This document shows positions 16,660-24,433 of a stretch of 64,000 nt of DNA, one piece after another (position 1 is the stretch's first letter; every line of letters starts with the position of its first letter). Made by a program: the position numbers and the translations under genes. The stretch is from Halomonas piscis (lineage in GTDB: Bacteria; Pseudomonadota; Gammaproteobacteria; Pseudomonadales; Halomonadaceae). Location: positions 2,418,001 to 2,482,000 of the forward strand of contig NZ_CP119391.1 in assembly GCF_031886125.1 (NCBI RefSeq), in the 5' to 3' direction. The notes beneath the pieces were generated by a model. It was given only the letters and a program-made list of their open reading frames with translations. It ran no database searches and was not told where the DNA came from.

Positions 16660-17334
16660 ATGTCACGCCCTCTTATCGGCATCACCACTTCCGACCGCAA
16701 AAGCCGCCTGGCCTGGTGGTTCGACTGGTTCGCCGTCTGGCGCCACGGCGGCCAGCCGCTGCGCCTCTCCCCGAGCCGCGAGCGCCCAGCGCACCTTGAT
16801 GGACTGATTATCGGCGGCGGCGATGACATTCAGGCCAACCTCTACGACGCCGAGCTCCGGCTCGACGTGCGCGTGGACCCCGAGCGCGACAGGCTGGAGC
16901 TTGCGCTGCTCGAGCGCTTTATTCCCCAGGATACGCCGGTGCTGGGCATCTGCCGGGGCGCTCAGTTGATCAACGTCCATCTGGGCGGCACCCTGGACCC
17001 GGACATCTACACCACCCACGAGGGGCTCAAGCGCCGGCGCACCGTGCTGCCGCGCAAGACCGTGGACATCGTCGAACACAGCCGGCTGCACGCGCTTTTG
17101 GGCGTGCGCTGGTGCCGGGTCAACAGCCTTCACCATCAGGCGGTGAACCGCGCAGGCGCTGGCGTGGACATCGTCGCCCGGGACCGCGACGGCCTGGTGC
17201 AGGGGATTGAATCCCGCCGCCACGACTTTCTGCTCGGCGTGCAGTGGCACCCGGAATGGCTGATTTTCAACCGCCCCCAGCAGCGCCTGATCCGCGCGCT
17301 GGTCAACGCCGCCCGGAAGCGTCGCGCCGGCTAG
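16660..17334 (+). CDS. class I glutamine amidotransferase-like (gamma-glutamyl hydrolase, peptidase C26) protein
   Basis: 224-residue alpha/beta hydrolase of the gamma-glutamyl-GABA hydrolase/peptidase C26 type. The nucleophile is C98 in LGICRGAQ and the rest of the triad is H197 and E199 in QWHPEW. IIGGGDDI at 50-57 forms the oxyanion strand. It probably cleaves a gamma-glutamyl or similar amide bond, perhaps made by the amidoligase encoded just upstream. Its last 32 bp overlap the 3' end of the convergent endonuclease V gene. Confidence 0.88.
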   Translation: MSRPLIGITTSDRKSRLAWWFDWFAVWRHGGQPLRLSPSRERPAHLDGLIIGGGDDIQANLYDAELRLDVRVDPERDRLELALLERFIPQDTPVLGICRGAQLINVHLGGTLDPDIYTTHEGLKRRRTVLPRKTVDIVEHSRLHALLGVRWCRVNSLHHQAVNRAGAGVDIVARDRDGLVQGIESRRHDFLLGVQWHPEWLIFNRPQQRLIRALVNAARKRRAG

Positions 17335-18004
17335 CCAGACGGTCAGCCAGCCGGGTGGGCTCGGGCAGCTTGGTGCGGTGCAAAAAGCGCAGCGTCCACT
17401 CAAGAGCCGCGGCCTGGCTGACCCGGTGACCGGGGGAGACATACAGCGGCTTGACCCGGGTGCGCGAGCGCAGCACGGTGCCGATCACCTCCCCCTTGTG
17501 CACAAGCGGCGTCTGCTCGCCCCGGGTATCGCCCACTTCGTCGTGGCGGCCGCACAGCCGTGACTTGGCGACGCCGATGGCCGGCAGGTCGAGCCACAGC
17601 CCCAAAAGCGAGGCCACGCCCAGCCGGCGCGGGTGGGCAATGCCCTGGCCGTCGACCATGACCAGCTCGGGCCGGGTTTCAAGCCGGGCAAAGGCGCCCA
17701 GCGCCGCCGGCGTTTCGCGAAACGATAGAAGCCCCGGGATATAGGGCATGCGCGTGGGCTCGCGGTAGACCACCTGCTCGACCACCTCGAAGGGCGGGCC
17801 GCCCGCCTGCCAGTCAAGCACCACGATGGCAGCCCGAGTCGTGGCGCCGTCGTCTTCAAAGCCGATGTCCACCCCGGCCACGCGGCGCACCGGAGCGAAG
17901 CGGTCTTCAAGCACCACGCGGCTTGCCAGCCGCGACTGCAGCGCCACCGCTTCCGCCGGGGAAAGATTCCATTCGTGCAGGGTTTCCGGGGGCAGCACGG
18001 GCAT
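17303..18004 (-). CDS. nfi: endonuclease V
   Basis: DNA-repair nuclease that nicks one nucleotide 3' of deaminated purines (inosine). The 233-residue product keeps the catalytic acidic residues by alignment from memory with E. coli Nfi: D46 (GVDIGF), E97 (FRETPA), D118 (VDGQGIAHPRR) and H124, plus K147. PYIPGLLSFRE is the family signature. The ATG at 18004 has CAGGAG upstream; the longer frame to 18067 lacks homology. Its 3' end overlaps the convergent amidotransferase-like gene. Confidence 0.94.
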   Translation of the reverse strand: MPVLPPETLHEWNLSPAEAVALQSRLASRVVLEDRFAPVRRVAGVDIGFEDDGATTRAAIVVLDWQAGGPPFEVVEQVVYREPTRMPYIPGLLSFRETPAALGAFARLETRPELVMVDGQGIAHPRRLGVASLLGLWLDLPAIGVAKSRLCGRHDEVGDTRGEQTPLVHKGEVIGTVLRSRTRVKPLYVSPGHRVSQAAALEWTLRFLHRTKLPEPTRLADRLASRRDASGRR

Positions 18005-18131
18005 AGTAACTCCTGAGGGCGTTGCAAAAGCGGGCGCAAAAAACTGGCAGGAAACGCCGATGGACAACGAGCGTCAAGCAAAATGAAGGCCAAACGCCCG
18101 AGCGCTCGCTCGGGCACCTGCCCAAATCACG

Positions 18132-18199
18132 GCACCCCCGCACCGGGATAAGCGGCACGGGGGTGCTGACAGGCCAACGCCGCGTTAGCCGGCGGCGTT
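18132..18199 (-). terminator. paired hairpins downstream of deaD
   Basis: Two inverted repeats lie just after the deaD stop: 8-nt arms at 18176-18183 and 18192-18199, and 9-nt arms at 18132-18140 and 18158-18166. No T-run follows either on the minus strand, so they are at best Rho-assisted or 3'-protecting structures. Calling them a terminator is tentative. Confidence 0.35.
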
Positions 18200-18215
18200 G
18201 ATACCGCGGCTCGAA

Positions 18216-19904
18216 TCAGGCGCGGCGACGCACCGGCGCTTCGCCGTCGCGGCGGCGCGGGGCGCGCTCCGGCCCGCGGTCTTCGCTGATTTCGAGCGGC
18301 CGGCCGGAAACCCTTGCCCGGGCCATCTTGGCCAGGATCGAGGCCGGCAGGCCCTTGGGCAGCTCGACCACGGAGAAGGCGTTGCGGATATCGATGCGGC
18401 CGATACGCGCGCCTTCGATACCGCCTTCGTTGGCCAGCGCCCCGACCAGCTGGCCGGGCTTGACGCCGTCCTTGTGACCCACGGAGACGCGATAGCGGAT
18501 CATGCCTTCGCTGGGGCCGCGGTCCCGGCGCGAGCCGCCGCTGCTGCGCCCTTCGCGCGGAGCGCGCTCCTTGCGCGGTGCCTGGAGGCGGCCGATGGGT
18601 GCTTCGTCGGCCCGGGCCATCTGGGCAAAGGCGCAAGCCAGCTCCACGGGGTCGTGGCCCTCTGCCACCAGTCGCTCGACCAGCGCGCGCTGCTCGTCGG
18701 CGCCCTGGGTCAGGGAGGCGATCACGCGCTGATAAAACACGTTGTCGCGGTGGGCGCGAATCGCGGCTTCGTCGGGCAGCGCCATCTGGGTCATTTTCTG
18801 CCCGGTGGCCTGCTCCATCCAGCCGACCTTGCGGCCTTCGCGGAAGCCGGCAAAGGTAATCGCGATGCCGCTACGCCCGGCGCGGCCGGTACGGCCGATG
18901 CGGTGGGTATAGGCTTCGCTGTCCTGGGGCAGATCGTAGTTGACCACGTGGGTAATGCGCGGCACGTCAAGGCCCCGGGCGGCCACGTCGGTGGCGATGA
19001 GCACGTCTACCTTGCCGCGCTTGAGGCGCGTGATGGTGCGCTCGCGCAGGCTCTGGTCGAGGTCTCCGGAGAGACCGGCGGCGTTGACGCCGCGAGCGGT
19101 GAGCTGCTCCACCAGCGTGGTGCAGGCCGCGCGGGTGCGCACAAAGACAATGGCGGCGTCCACCGGCTCGACTTCCAAAATCCGCGAGAGCGCCTCAAGC
19201 TTCGCCCCGCCGTCCACGCGGACCACGCGCTGCTCGATGTTGTCCGCCGTGGCGGTGCGCGACTCGATGGTCACCTTGACCGGATCGACCAGGTAGCGGT
19301 TGACGATGCGCTCGATTTCGCTTGGCAGCGTCGCCGAGAAGAACACCCGCTGGGCATCCGTCGGCGTGTCGGCCACCACGCGCTTGACGTCGTCGATAAA
19401 GCCCATGCGCAGCATTTCGTCGGCCTCGTCGAGCACCAGCGCCGAGAGGCCGTCAAGCTTGAGGCTGCCGCGGTCCAGGTGGTCGATCACCCGGCCCGGC
19501 GTGCCGACAACCACCTGGGCGCCGCGGCGCAGCGCGGAGAGCTGCTCGCGGTATTCCTGGCCGCCGCACAGGGTCGCCACTTCCAGCCCCTTGAGGTTGT
19601 GGCCGTACTTGCCGAAGGAAACCGCTACCTGCTGGGCAAGCTCGCGGGTTGGGGCCAGCACCAGCACCTGGGGTTCGCGCCGGTCAAGCTCGAGGCGAGA
19701 CAGCAGCGGCAGCGCAAAGGCGGCGGTCTTGCCCGTGCCGGTCTGGGCCTGGCCCAGCATGTCGCGGCCGTCAAGCAGCGCGGGAATGGTTTTCGCCTGA
19801 ATGGGCGAAGGCTCTGTATAGCCCTGACTTTCCACGGCAGACAAAACGGCAGGCAGCAGAGCAAGATCGCCGAAGCTCGGCGAAGCGACAGAAGTCGAGG
19901 TCAT
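18216..19904 (-). CDS. deaD: DEAD-box ATP-dependent RNA helicase with DbpA-like RNA-binding domain
   Basis: RNA helicase of the DeaD/CsdA group, acting in ribosome assembly and mRNA decay, often cold-induced. In the 562-residue product the Q motif (YTEPSPIQAKTIPALL), Walker A (AQTGTGKT), PTREL, TPGR, DEAD (LVLDEADEML), SAT and HRIGRTGRAGR appear in order within the first ~350 residues. A linker leads to a DbpA/CsdA RNA-binding domain (about 470-545, YRVSVGHKDGVKPGQLVGA) and a basic Arg-rich tail (APRRRDGEAPVRRRA). AAGGTG precedes the ATG. A long non-coding leader lies upstream. The gene symbol assumes the CsdA group. Confidence 0.93.
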   Translation of the reverse strand: MTSTSVASPSFGDLALLPAVLSAVESQGYTEPSPIQAKTIPALLDGRDMLGQAQTGTGKTAAFALPLLSRLELDRREPQVLVLAPTRELAQQVAVSFGKYGHNLKGLEVATLCGGQEYREQLSALRRGAQVVVGTPGRVIDHLDRGSLKLDGLSALVLDEADEMLRMGFIDDVKRVVADTPTDAQRVFFSATLPSEIERIVNRYLVDPVKVTIESRTATADNIEQRVVRVDGGAKLEALSRILEVEPVDAAIVFVRTRAACTTLVEQLTARGVNAAGLSGDLDQSLRERTITRLKRGKVDVLIATDVAARGLDVPRITHVVNYDLPQDSEAYTHRIGRTGRAGRSGIAITFAGFREGRKVGWMEQATGQKMTQMALPDEAAIRAHRDNVFYQRVIASLTQGADEQRALVERLVAEGHDPVELACAFAQMARADEAPIGRLQAPRKERAPREGRSSGGSRRDRGPSEGMIRYRVSVGHKDGVKPGQLVGALANEGGIEGARIGRIDIRNAFSVVELPKGLPASILAKMARARVSGRPLEISEDRGPERAPRRRDGEAPVRRRA

Positions 19905-20558
19905 TAATCACACCTTGGTAGGCCGGATAATACCGGCAAAAAACATCAATAGCGTCTCTGACTCCGGGCCTGAACGGCCTCCGGCAACGCCGGTCAGCCG
20001 CCCTGGCGCTGCCGCCACGTGGGCCTTGACAGTCAACAGGAGCCGGTTTCACGAAGTCGATTTCAACGACGGCTGAAAACAGAACGGCTGAAAACAGAGA
20101 GTCTGAGACGCCGGTCGCACCTGGCATACGGACAGCAACGCCAACGCAGTCTGTCCGCTGTGGCGACCTTGCTGCGCTAACTTCACCCGTGCGGTGAAAT
20201 TGACAAAGCGCGCCATCTTCTCATCAGAAACATCCGCTGGACGAATGTTCTGCATGCGCACGGCGGTAACGGCCGGCGCCACGTCGTGATGGAGGGGTCA
20301 ACACATGCGAGGAGCGCACATGCTACCACTTCTTTACGCGCCGCGCCAGCCTTTCCCCAGTGCCAGCCGGCCGCCGGCGCTTTCATGGTTTTTACCTATT
20401 CCGGGGTTTGCAGCCGCGCCCTGTTCAACTAGCTTGTAAAACGTGATCGGGCGATTTTTTCACTGACGGACTCAGCCCCGAGACACCCTCCGGCGGGAAC
20501 CGTCAGCCCACTCGAGCTGATGCCCCACCCGGATTCAATGCAGACAAGGAGTTGAGCC
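19905..20558. other. 654-bp intergenic region between divergent deaD and PRC-barrel genes
   Basis: No confident gene is seen here. The region may hold the deaD leader, since long 5' leaders are known for cold-induced helicase genes, and the promoter of the PRC-barrel gene. Near deaD the minus strand has a T-run followed by a GCCGG/CCGGC hairpin with a TATTAT loop (19932-19947). A 6-bp inverted repeat TTCACC/GGTGAA lies near 20183-20200. A 44-codon frame (20305-20439) has GGAGGGG 8 nt before its ATG and a proline-rich product; I cannot tell whether it is translated. Confidence 0.4.
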
Positions 20559-21131
20559 ATGCGCAAGAATACCTTGATGACAGCACTCGGCGTTTCCGTA
20601 CTGAGCTTCACACTGGGCGCACAGGCTCAAAGCGGCCAGCCGCAAGAGCAAACCGGCCCCCAGGGCATGTACTCCGCCGACAACATCCTGGATGCTGACG
20701 CCTACATCGTGAACGGCTCGGGCGATCCCATCGGCGAGGTCGAGGATATTCTCTTTGACGAAGAGATGAAGATCTCCGCTCTGGTCGTGGAAAGCGGCGA
20801 GGTGCTGGGTCTTGGCGGCCGCGAGCTGGTCGTCGGCAGCAACTATTTCACGCTGGAGAGCTACACCGAGCAGGATGACGACGACGTCAACGATACCGAG
20901 CACCGCGTGATGATCGACGCCACTTCTGAAGAAGTGGAGCAGTTCCCGGCCTACAACCACGACTGGTGGAAGCAGGCGAAGTCCAACGCCAGAGATGCCT
21001 GGCAAACCACTCAGGAAGGCGCCAAGAGCGCTTGGCAAACCACCCAGGAAGGCGCCCAGAACGCCTGGCAGAAAACCAGGGAAGCCACCTCGGACATGGG
21101 TAACGACGGTATGGACAACCCTAACAACTGA
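20559..21131 (+). CDS. secreted PRC-barrel protein with C-terminal 11-residue repeats
   Basis: Exported protein of 190 residues: signal peptide (1-24, cleavage near AQAQS), a PRC-barrel domain (about 40-125, with DAYIVNGSGDPIGEVEDILFD) and an acidic spacer. The C-terminus has three tandem 11-mers starting at 146, 157 and 168 (DAWQTTQEGAK, SAWQTTQEGAQ, NAWQKTREATS). Such 11-mers resemble amphipathic LEA-like helices. AAGGAG precedes the ATG. It stands alone, followed by a strong terminator. A stress or osmoprotective role is plausible for a periplasmic protein but unproven. Confidence 0.85.
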   Translation: MRKNTLMTALGVSVLSFTLGAQAQSGQPQEQTGPQGMYSADNILDADAYIVNGSGDPIGEVEDILFDEEMKISALVVESGEVLGLGGRELVVGSNYFTLESYTEQDDDDVNDTEHRVMIDATSEEVEQFPAYNHDWWKQAKSNARDAWQTTQEGAKSAWQTTQEGAQNAWQKTREATSDMGNDGMDNPNN

Positions 21132-21158
21132 GCCTGAACACGCCGCCAACAACGTCAA

Positions 21159-21184
21159 CGGGCACCCTTCGGGGTGCCCGTTTT
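21159..21184 (+). terminator. Rho-independent terminator of PRC-barrel gene
   Basis: A 9-bp perfect stem (21159-21167 with 21172-21180) closed by a TTCG tetraloop is followed by TTTT, 27 bp after the stop codon. It is a textbook intrinsic terminator. Confidence 0.93.
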
Positions 21185-21218
21185 GCGTTGTGGCGTCGAG
21201 ACTGCTGCCGGGCCGGGC

Positions 21219-22205
21219 CTATTCGCGCCGATAAATGCCCCGCCCGGTCAGGCGATCGCGGTCATGAGGGCGATCAAGCGCCAGCAGCGGCCCGGCCGGC
21301 ACAATGCCGTTGGGATTGATCGAAGGATGGCTCAGGTAGTAGTGGCGCTGGATATGCGTCATGCTGACCGTCTCGGCCACCCCCGGCCACTGGTAGAGCT
21401 CGCGCAGATAGTTCGACAGGTGGGGGTAGTCCTCGATGCGCCTGAGGTTGCACTTGAAGTGCCCGTGATACACGGCGTCAAAGCGGACCAGCGTGGTAAA
21501 CAGGCGAATGTCCGCCTCGGTGAGATACTCGCCGGCCAGGTAGCGCTGCTCGCCGAGCCGCGCTTCCATCCGCTCAAGCGCCTCAAACAGCGCCGCTACG
21601 TGCTTGTCGTATACCGCCTGCTCGGTGGCAAACCCTGCCTTGTAGACGCCGTTGTTGATGTGTTCGTAGACGTCTTCGTTGACCGCCTCGACGGTGTCGC
21701 GCAGCGCCGGCGGATAGAAATCCCGGGTATCGCCGGTAATGTCGTCGAACGCCGTATTGAACATCCGCACCAGCTCGGCGGATTCGTTATTGACGATGGC
21801 GCCGCGTTTTTTATCCCACAGCATGGGGACGGTGACCCGGCCGGTATAGCCAGGGTCGTGCCGGGTATAAAGCTCGTGGTGATAGGTGACGCCGTTGACC
21901 GCGTCGCCGCTTGAGCCTTCGTCCTCATGATAGTTCCAGCCCTTGCTGCCCATCAGCGGGCTGGTATAAGAAACGTCGATGAGCGGCGCCAGCCCTTTCA
22001 GCCGGCGCATGATCAGCGCCCGATGCGCCCAGGGGCAGGCAAGCGACACATACAGGTGATAGCGCCCGGCCTCGGGCGGCAGGGCGTCAGGAGCCTCGCT
22101 CCCGATCCAGTCGCGAAGCTTGGCCGATTCGCGCACGAACTCGCCGCCGTGCCTGGCAGTATCATACCCTTGCTCGTGCCATTCGCCGTTGATCAACAGG
22201 CCCAT
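21219..22205 (-). CDS. yqjG: glutathionyl-hydroquinone reductase
   Basis: Xi-class GST (YqjG/PcpF type) that reduces glutathionyl-hydroquinones and related adducts. The 328-residue length is typical. The catalytic cysteine is C57 in the signature LYVSLACPWAHRAL. Downstream are VPMLWDKKRGAIVNNESAE, the helical domain with RYLAGEYLTEADIRLFTTL, and HINPNGIVP-like C-terminal segments. The ATG at 22205 follows an AGGGAGG site; an upstream in-frame start at 22271 is unsupported. It is convergent with the PRC-barrel gene and divergent from the M23 peptidase gene. Confidence 0.94.
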   Translation of the reverse strand: MGLLINGEWHEQGYDTARHGGEFVRESAKLRDWIGSEAPDALPPEAGRYHLYVSLACPWAHRALIMRRLKGLAPLIDVSYTSPLMGSKGWNYHEDEGSSGDAVNGVTYHHELYTRHDPGYTGRVTVPMLWDKKRGAIVNNESAELVRMFNTAFDDITGDTRDFYPPALRDTVEAVNEDVYEHINNGVYKAGFATEQAVYDKHVAALFEALERMEARLGEQRYLAGEYLTEADIRLFTTLVRFDAVYHGHFKCNLRRIEDYPHLSNYLRELYQWPGVAETVSMTHIQRHYYLSHPSINPNGIVPAGPLLALDRPHDRDRLTGRGIYRRE

Positions 22206-22578
22206 AGCATCCCCCTCCCTTGATTCACCTACGTGCATCACATGATTAGGGACAGCGCCCTCTTCCAGCAAGTGGCCAACCGCTCATTCAGCCACATGGA
22301 CGTGCCTTGCCCGAGCGGTAAAATTCATCGTATTTGCAAAAAGTTAACGGCGCTGCAAAGTTTGGCGAGCTTGGCCGACCAGGTTAAAGAACAGCGTTTT
22401 TCAGCCCCTGTCCAACTATTTTGCGGCTCGGTGTCCAACTACGGTTTCGACTTTGTACTGAATACCGACTTTGTGTATGGATGTACAGTCTATGCACCCT
22501 ATCGCGCATAAGTTAAAGTTTCGAAGCTTATTTCTTCTCAGTTGTTTTTTTCGACACGATTTGGCGGCCTTTTCACCC
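22206..22578. other. 373-bp region upstream of the M23 peptidase gene
   Basis: Less GC-rich than its surroundings and without a convincing gene. It contains a direct repeat TGTCCAACTA (22409-22418 and 22432-22441, 23 bp apart) and a GACTTTGT pair further downstream, which could be operator half-sites. An open frame runs through from 22471 into the peptidase gene, but its N-terminal part has no recognisable signal. The promoters of both divergent genes probably lie here. Confidence 0.4.
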
Positions 22579-24345
22579 ATGTTGCGAATCCTTCATTCGC
22601 TGCCCCGCACGCATAAATTTTTACTGTTACCCGTGGCCACCATGGTCACCGTGCTGGGCGGACAAAAATTACTTACCTCCTACCAACATCATAGCCAGCC
22701 AGACACGCCGGTAAAGAACGTGCTTGTCCCGCTTGCCGACGATGCCGCGCCCAGCCTCCCGGCGCTGGCCAAGGCCGGAGCCCAGCGCGCCCGAACCCCG
22801 GTAGCCACCGCCATCGACGAAGCTTCTCGCCTGCTGGACGCCACGCGCGACACTATCCCCCTGAAGGATCTCAAAGCGTCGGAAGTGATCGATCTGGACG
22901 TGGTGCAGAACGCCACCGCCGAACCGCTGGACGAGGCTCCCGAACTCCCCGCCAGGCGCCTCGCCGCCAGCGACGAGACGACGCTGGATGAGGGCGCCCA
23001 GCACATGGCCACCGTCATCGGCACCCTGGCCAGCGGCATGCTCGCGGCCAACAGCCGCGATGGCAGCATCGGCACCGGCGACGGCGCCGGTGACGCCGAG
23101 CCAAAAGTGGTGAACCAGGCGCCAGTGGCAGACGCTACGTCGTACGAAGACTACGGCATCGACAGCTTTGACGAAGTGTCCTTTCTGCCGCTGGAGCTCG
23201 CCGCGGAAAAGACCTACGTACCGGAGTGGAAAACCCACACCGTCAGCGCCGGCGAGACCTTTGCCGTCATGGCCCAGAACGAGCTGGGGCTGGGCTACAG
23301 CGAAGTCCTCGACCTGCTGGACGAGCTTCCCGACTCGAATATCTTCAGCCGCTGGCGGGTCGGCCAGAGCTTTGACTACCAGCTGGACGAGAACGGCAAG
23401 CTGCTGACGCTGAAGATGATGCAAAACGTCCGCGACGGCGTGCTCATCGACCGCCGCGACGGCGACCTTGACGTCAGGGCCATCGAGCGCAAGGGCGAGC
23501 CCGTGCAGCGCCTTTACGCCGGCACCGTCAGCGGCAGCTTCGCCCGCTCCGCGGAGGCAACCGGTCTCGACAGCCGCTCGGTCACCAAGCTGACCCGCCT
23601 GCTGGAAAAGAAATACGACTTCCGCCGCGACACCCGCCGCGGCGACGACTTTCAGGTGCTCGTCGAATCCGACATGATCGACGACGAATCCCTGGGCTCC
23701 CGGGTGCTGGCGGTGAAGTACCAGGGCCAGCGCATGAACCTGACCCTGGTCCGCAACCCCGACAACAACAACTTCTACACGCCGGACGGCGACAGCCTCG
23801 ACCCCGCCTTTGCCCGCTACCCCTTCGAAGGCAGCTACCGGCTGAGCTCCAACTTCAACCCCAACCGCAGAAACCCGGTCACCGGACGCGTCAGCCCGCA
23901 TAACGGCACCGACTTTGCCATGCCCATCGGCACGCCGGTCACCGCCCCCGCCGCCGGGCGCGTGGAGCGCGTGGTCAAGCACTATGCGGCCGGCCGCTAT
24001 GTGGTCATCCGCCACGACAACGGCTACCGCACCCGCTACCTGCACCTGTCCAAGTCGCTGGTGCACAAGGGCGACCGAGTGGAGATGGGCGACCGCATCG
24101 CGCTCTCCGGCAATACCGGGCGCAGCACCGGTCCGCACCTGCACTATGAAGTCCACGTCAACAACGCGCCGGTCAACGCCATGAAGGTCGACCTGCCGGA
24201 AAATACTCGCCTGCACGGCGATACGCTGGTGGCCTTCCAGGAGCAGGCCGAGCCCATGGTCGCGGCGCTGGAAAGCGGCGACACCGGAACCGTCAGCGTG
24301 GCTTCCTACCGCCGCCACGAGAAAGACGACGACAGCGACAGCTAG
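22579..24345 (+). CDS. M23-family murein endopeptidase (MepM-like)
   Basis: Periplasmic zinc metallopeptidase that cuts peptidoglycan cross-links to permit cell-wall growth. The 588-residue protein has an N-terminal membrane anchor (about 14-30), a long acidic linker and a LysM/OapA-like region near 225-300 (HTVSAGETFAVMAQNELGLG). The catalytic domain spans about 430-540: zinc ligands H and D in PHNGTDFAMP, then HLHYEVH, and the YLHLS strand. The start is uncertain: the ATG at 22579 is chosen for its anchor even though its ribosome site is weak; 22471 and 22492 are alternatives. A strong bidirectional terminator follows. Confidence 0.88.
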   Translation: MLRILHSLPRTHKFLLLPVATMVTVLGGQKLLTSYQHHSQPDTPVKNVLVPLADDAAPSLPALAKAGAQRARTPVATAIDEASRLLDATRDTIPLKDLKASEVIDLDVVQNATAEPLDEAPELPARRLAASDETTLDEGAQHMATVIGTLASGMLAANSRDGSIGTGDGAGDAEPKVVNQAPVADATSYEDYGIDSFDEVSFLPLELAAEKTYVPEWKTHTVSAGETFAVMAQNELGLGYSEVLDLLDELPDSNIFSRWRVGQSFDYQLDENGKLLTLKMMQNVRDGVLIDRRDGDLDVRAIERKGEPVQRLYAGTVSGSFARSAEATGLDSRSVTKLTRLLEKKYDFRRDTRRGDDFQVLVESDMIDDESLGSRVLAVKYQGQRMNLTLVRNPDNNNFYTPDGDSLDPAFARYPFEGSYRLSSNFNPNRRNPVTGRVSPHNGTDFAMPIGTPVTAPAAGRVERVVKHYAAGRYVVIRHDNGYRTRYLHLSKSLVHKGDRVEMGDRIALSGNTGRSTGPHLHYEVHVNNAPVNAMKVDLPENTRLHGDTLVAFQEQAEPMVAALESGDTGTVSVASYRRHEKDDDSDS

Positions 24346-24380
24346 TCGCTCGTCTTCGATACCATGGCTGCCCGCCAGAC

Positions 24381-24416
24381 AAAAACGCCGCCTCGGCCGA
24401 GGCGGCGTTTTTTTTA
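24381..24416. terminator. bidirectional Rho-independent terminator
   Basis: A 16-nt perfect inverted repeat (24381-24396 with 24397-24412), core CGCCGCCTCGG, has T residues on the plus side and A residues on the other. It can stop transcription of the M23 peptidase gene (+) and of the convergent L,D-transpeptidase gene (-). Confidence 0.93.
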
Positions 24417-24433
24417 TTGCCTTCCCGGGCTTG

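Noticed and set aside
18198..19907. 569-codon open frame antisense to deaD
   Set aside because: No recognisable domain; fully opposite a well-supported helicase gene.
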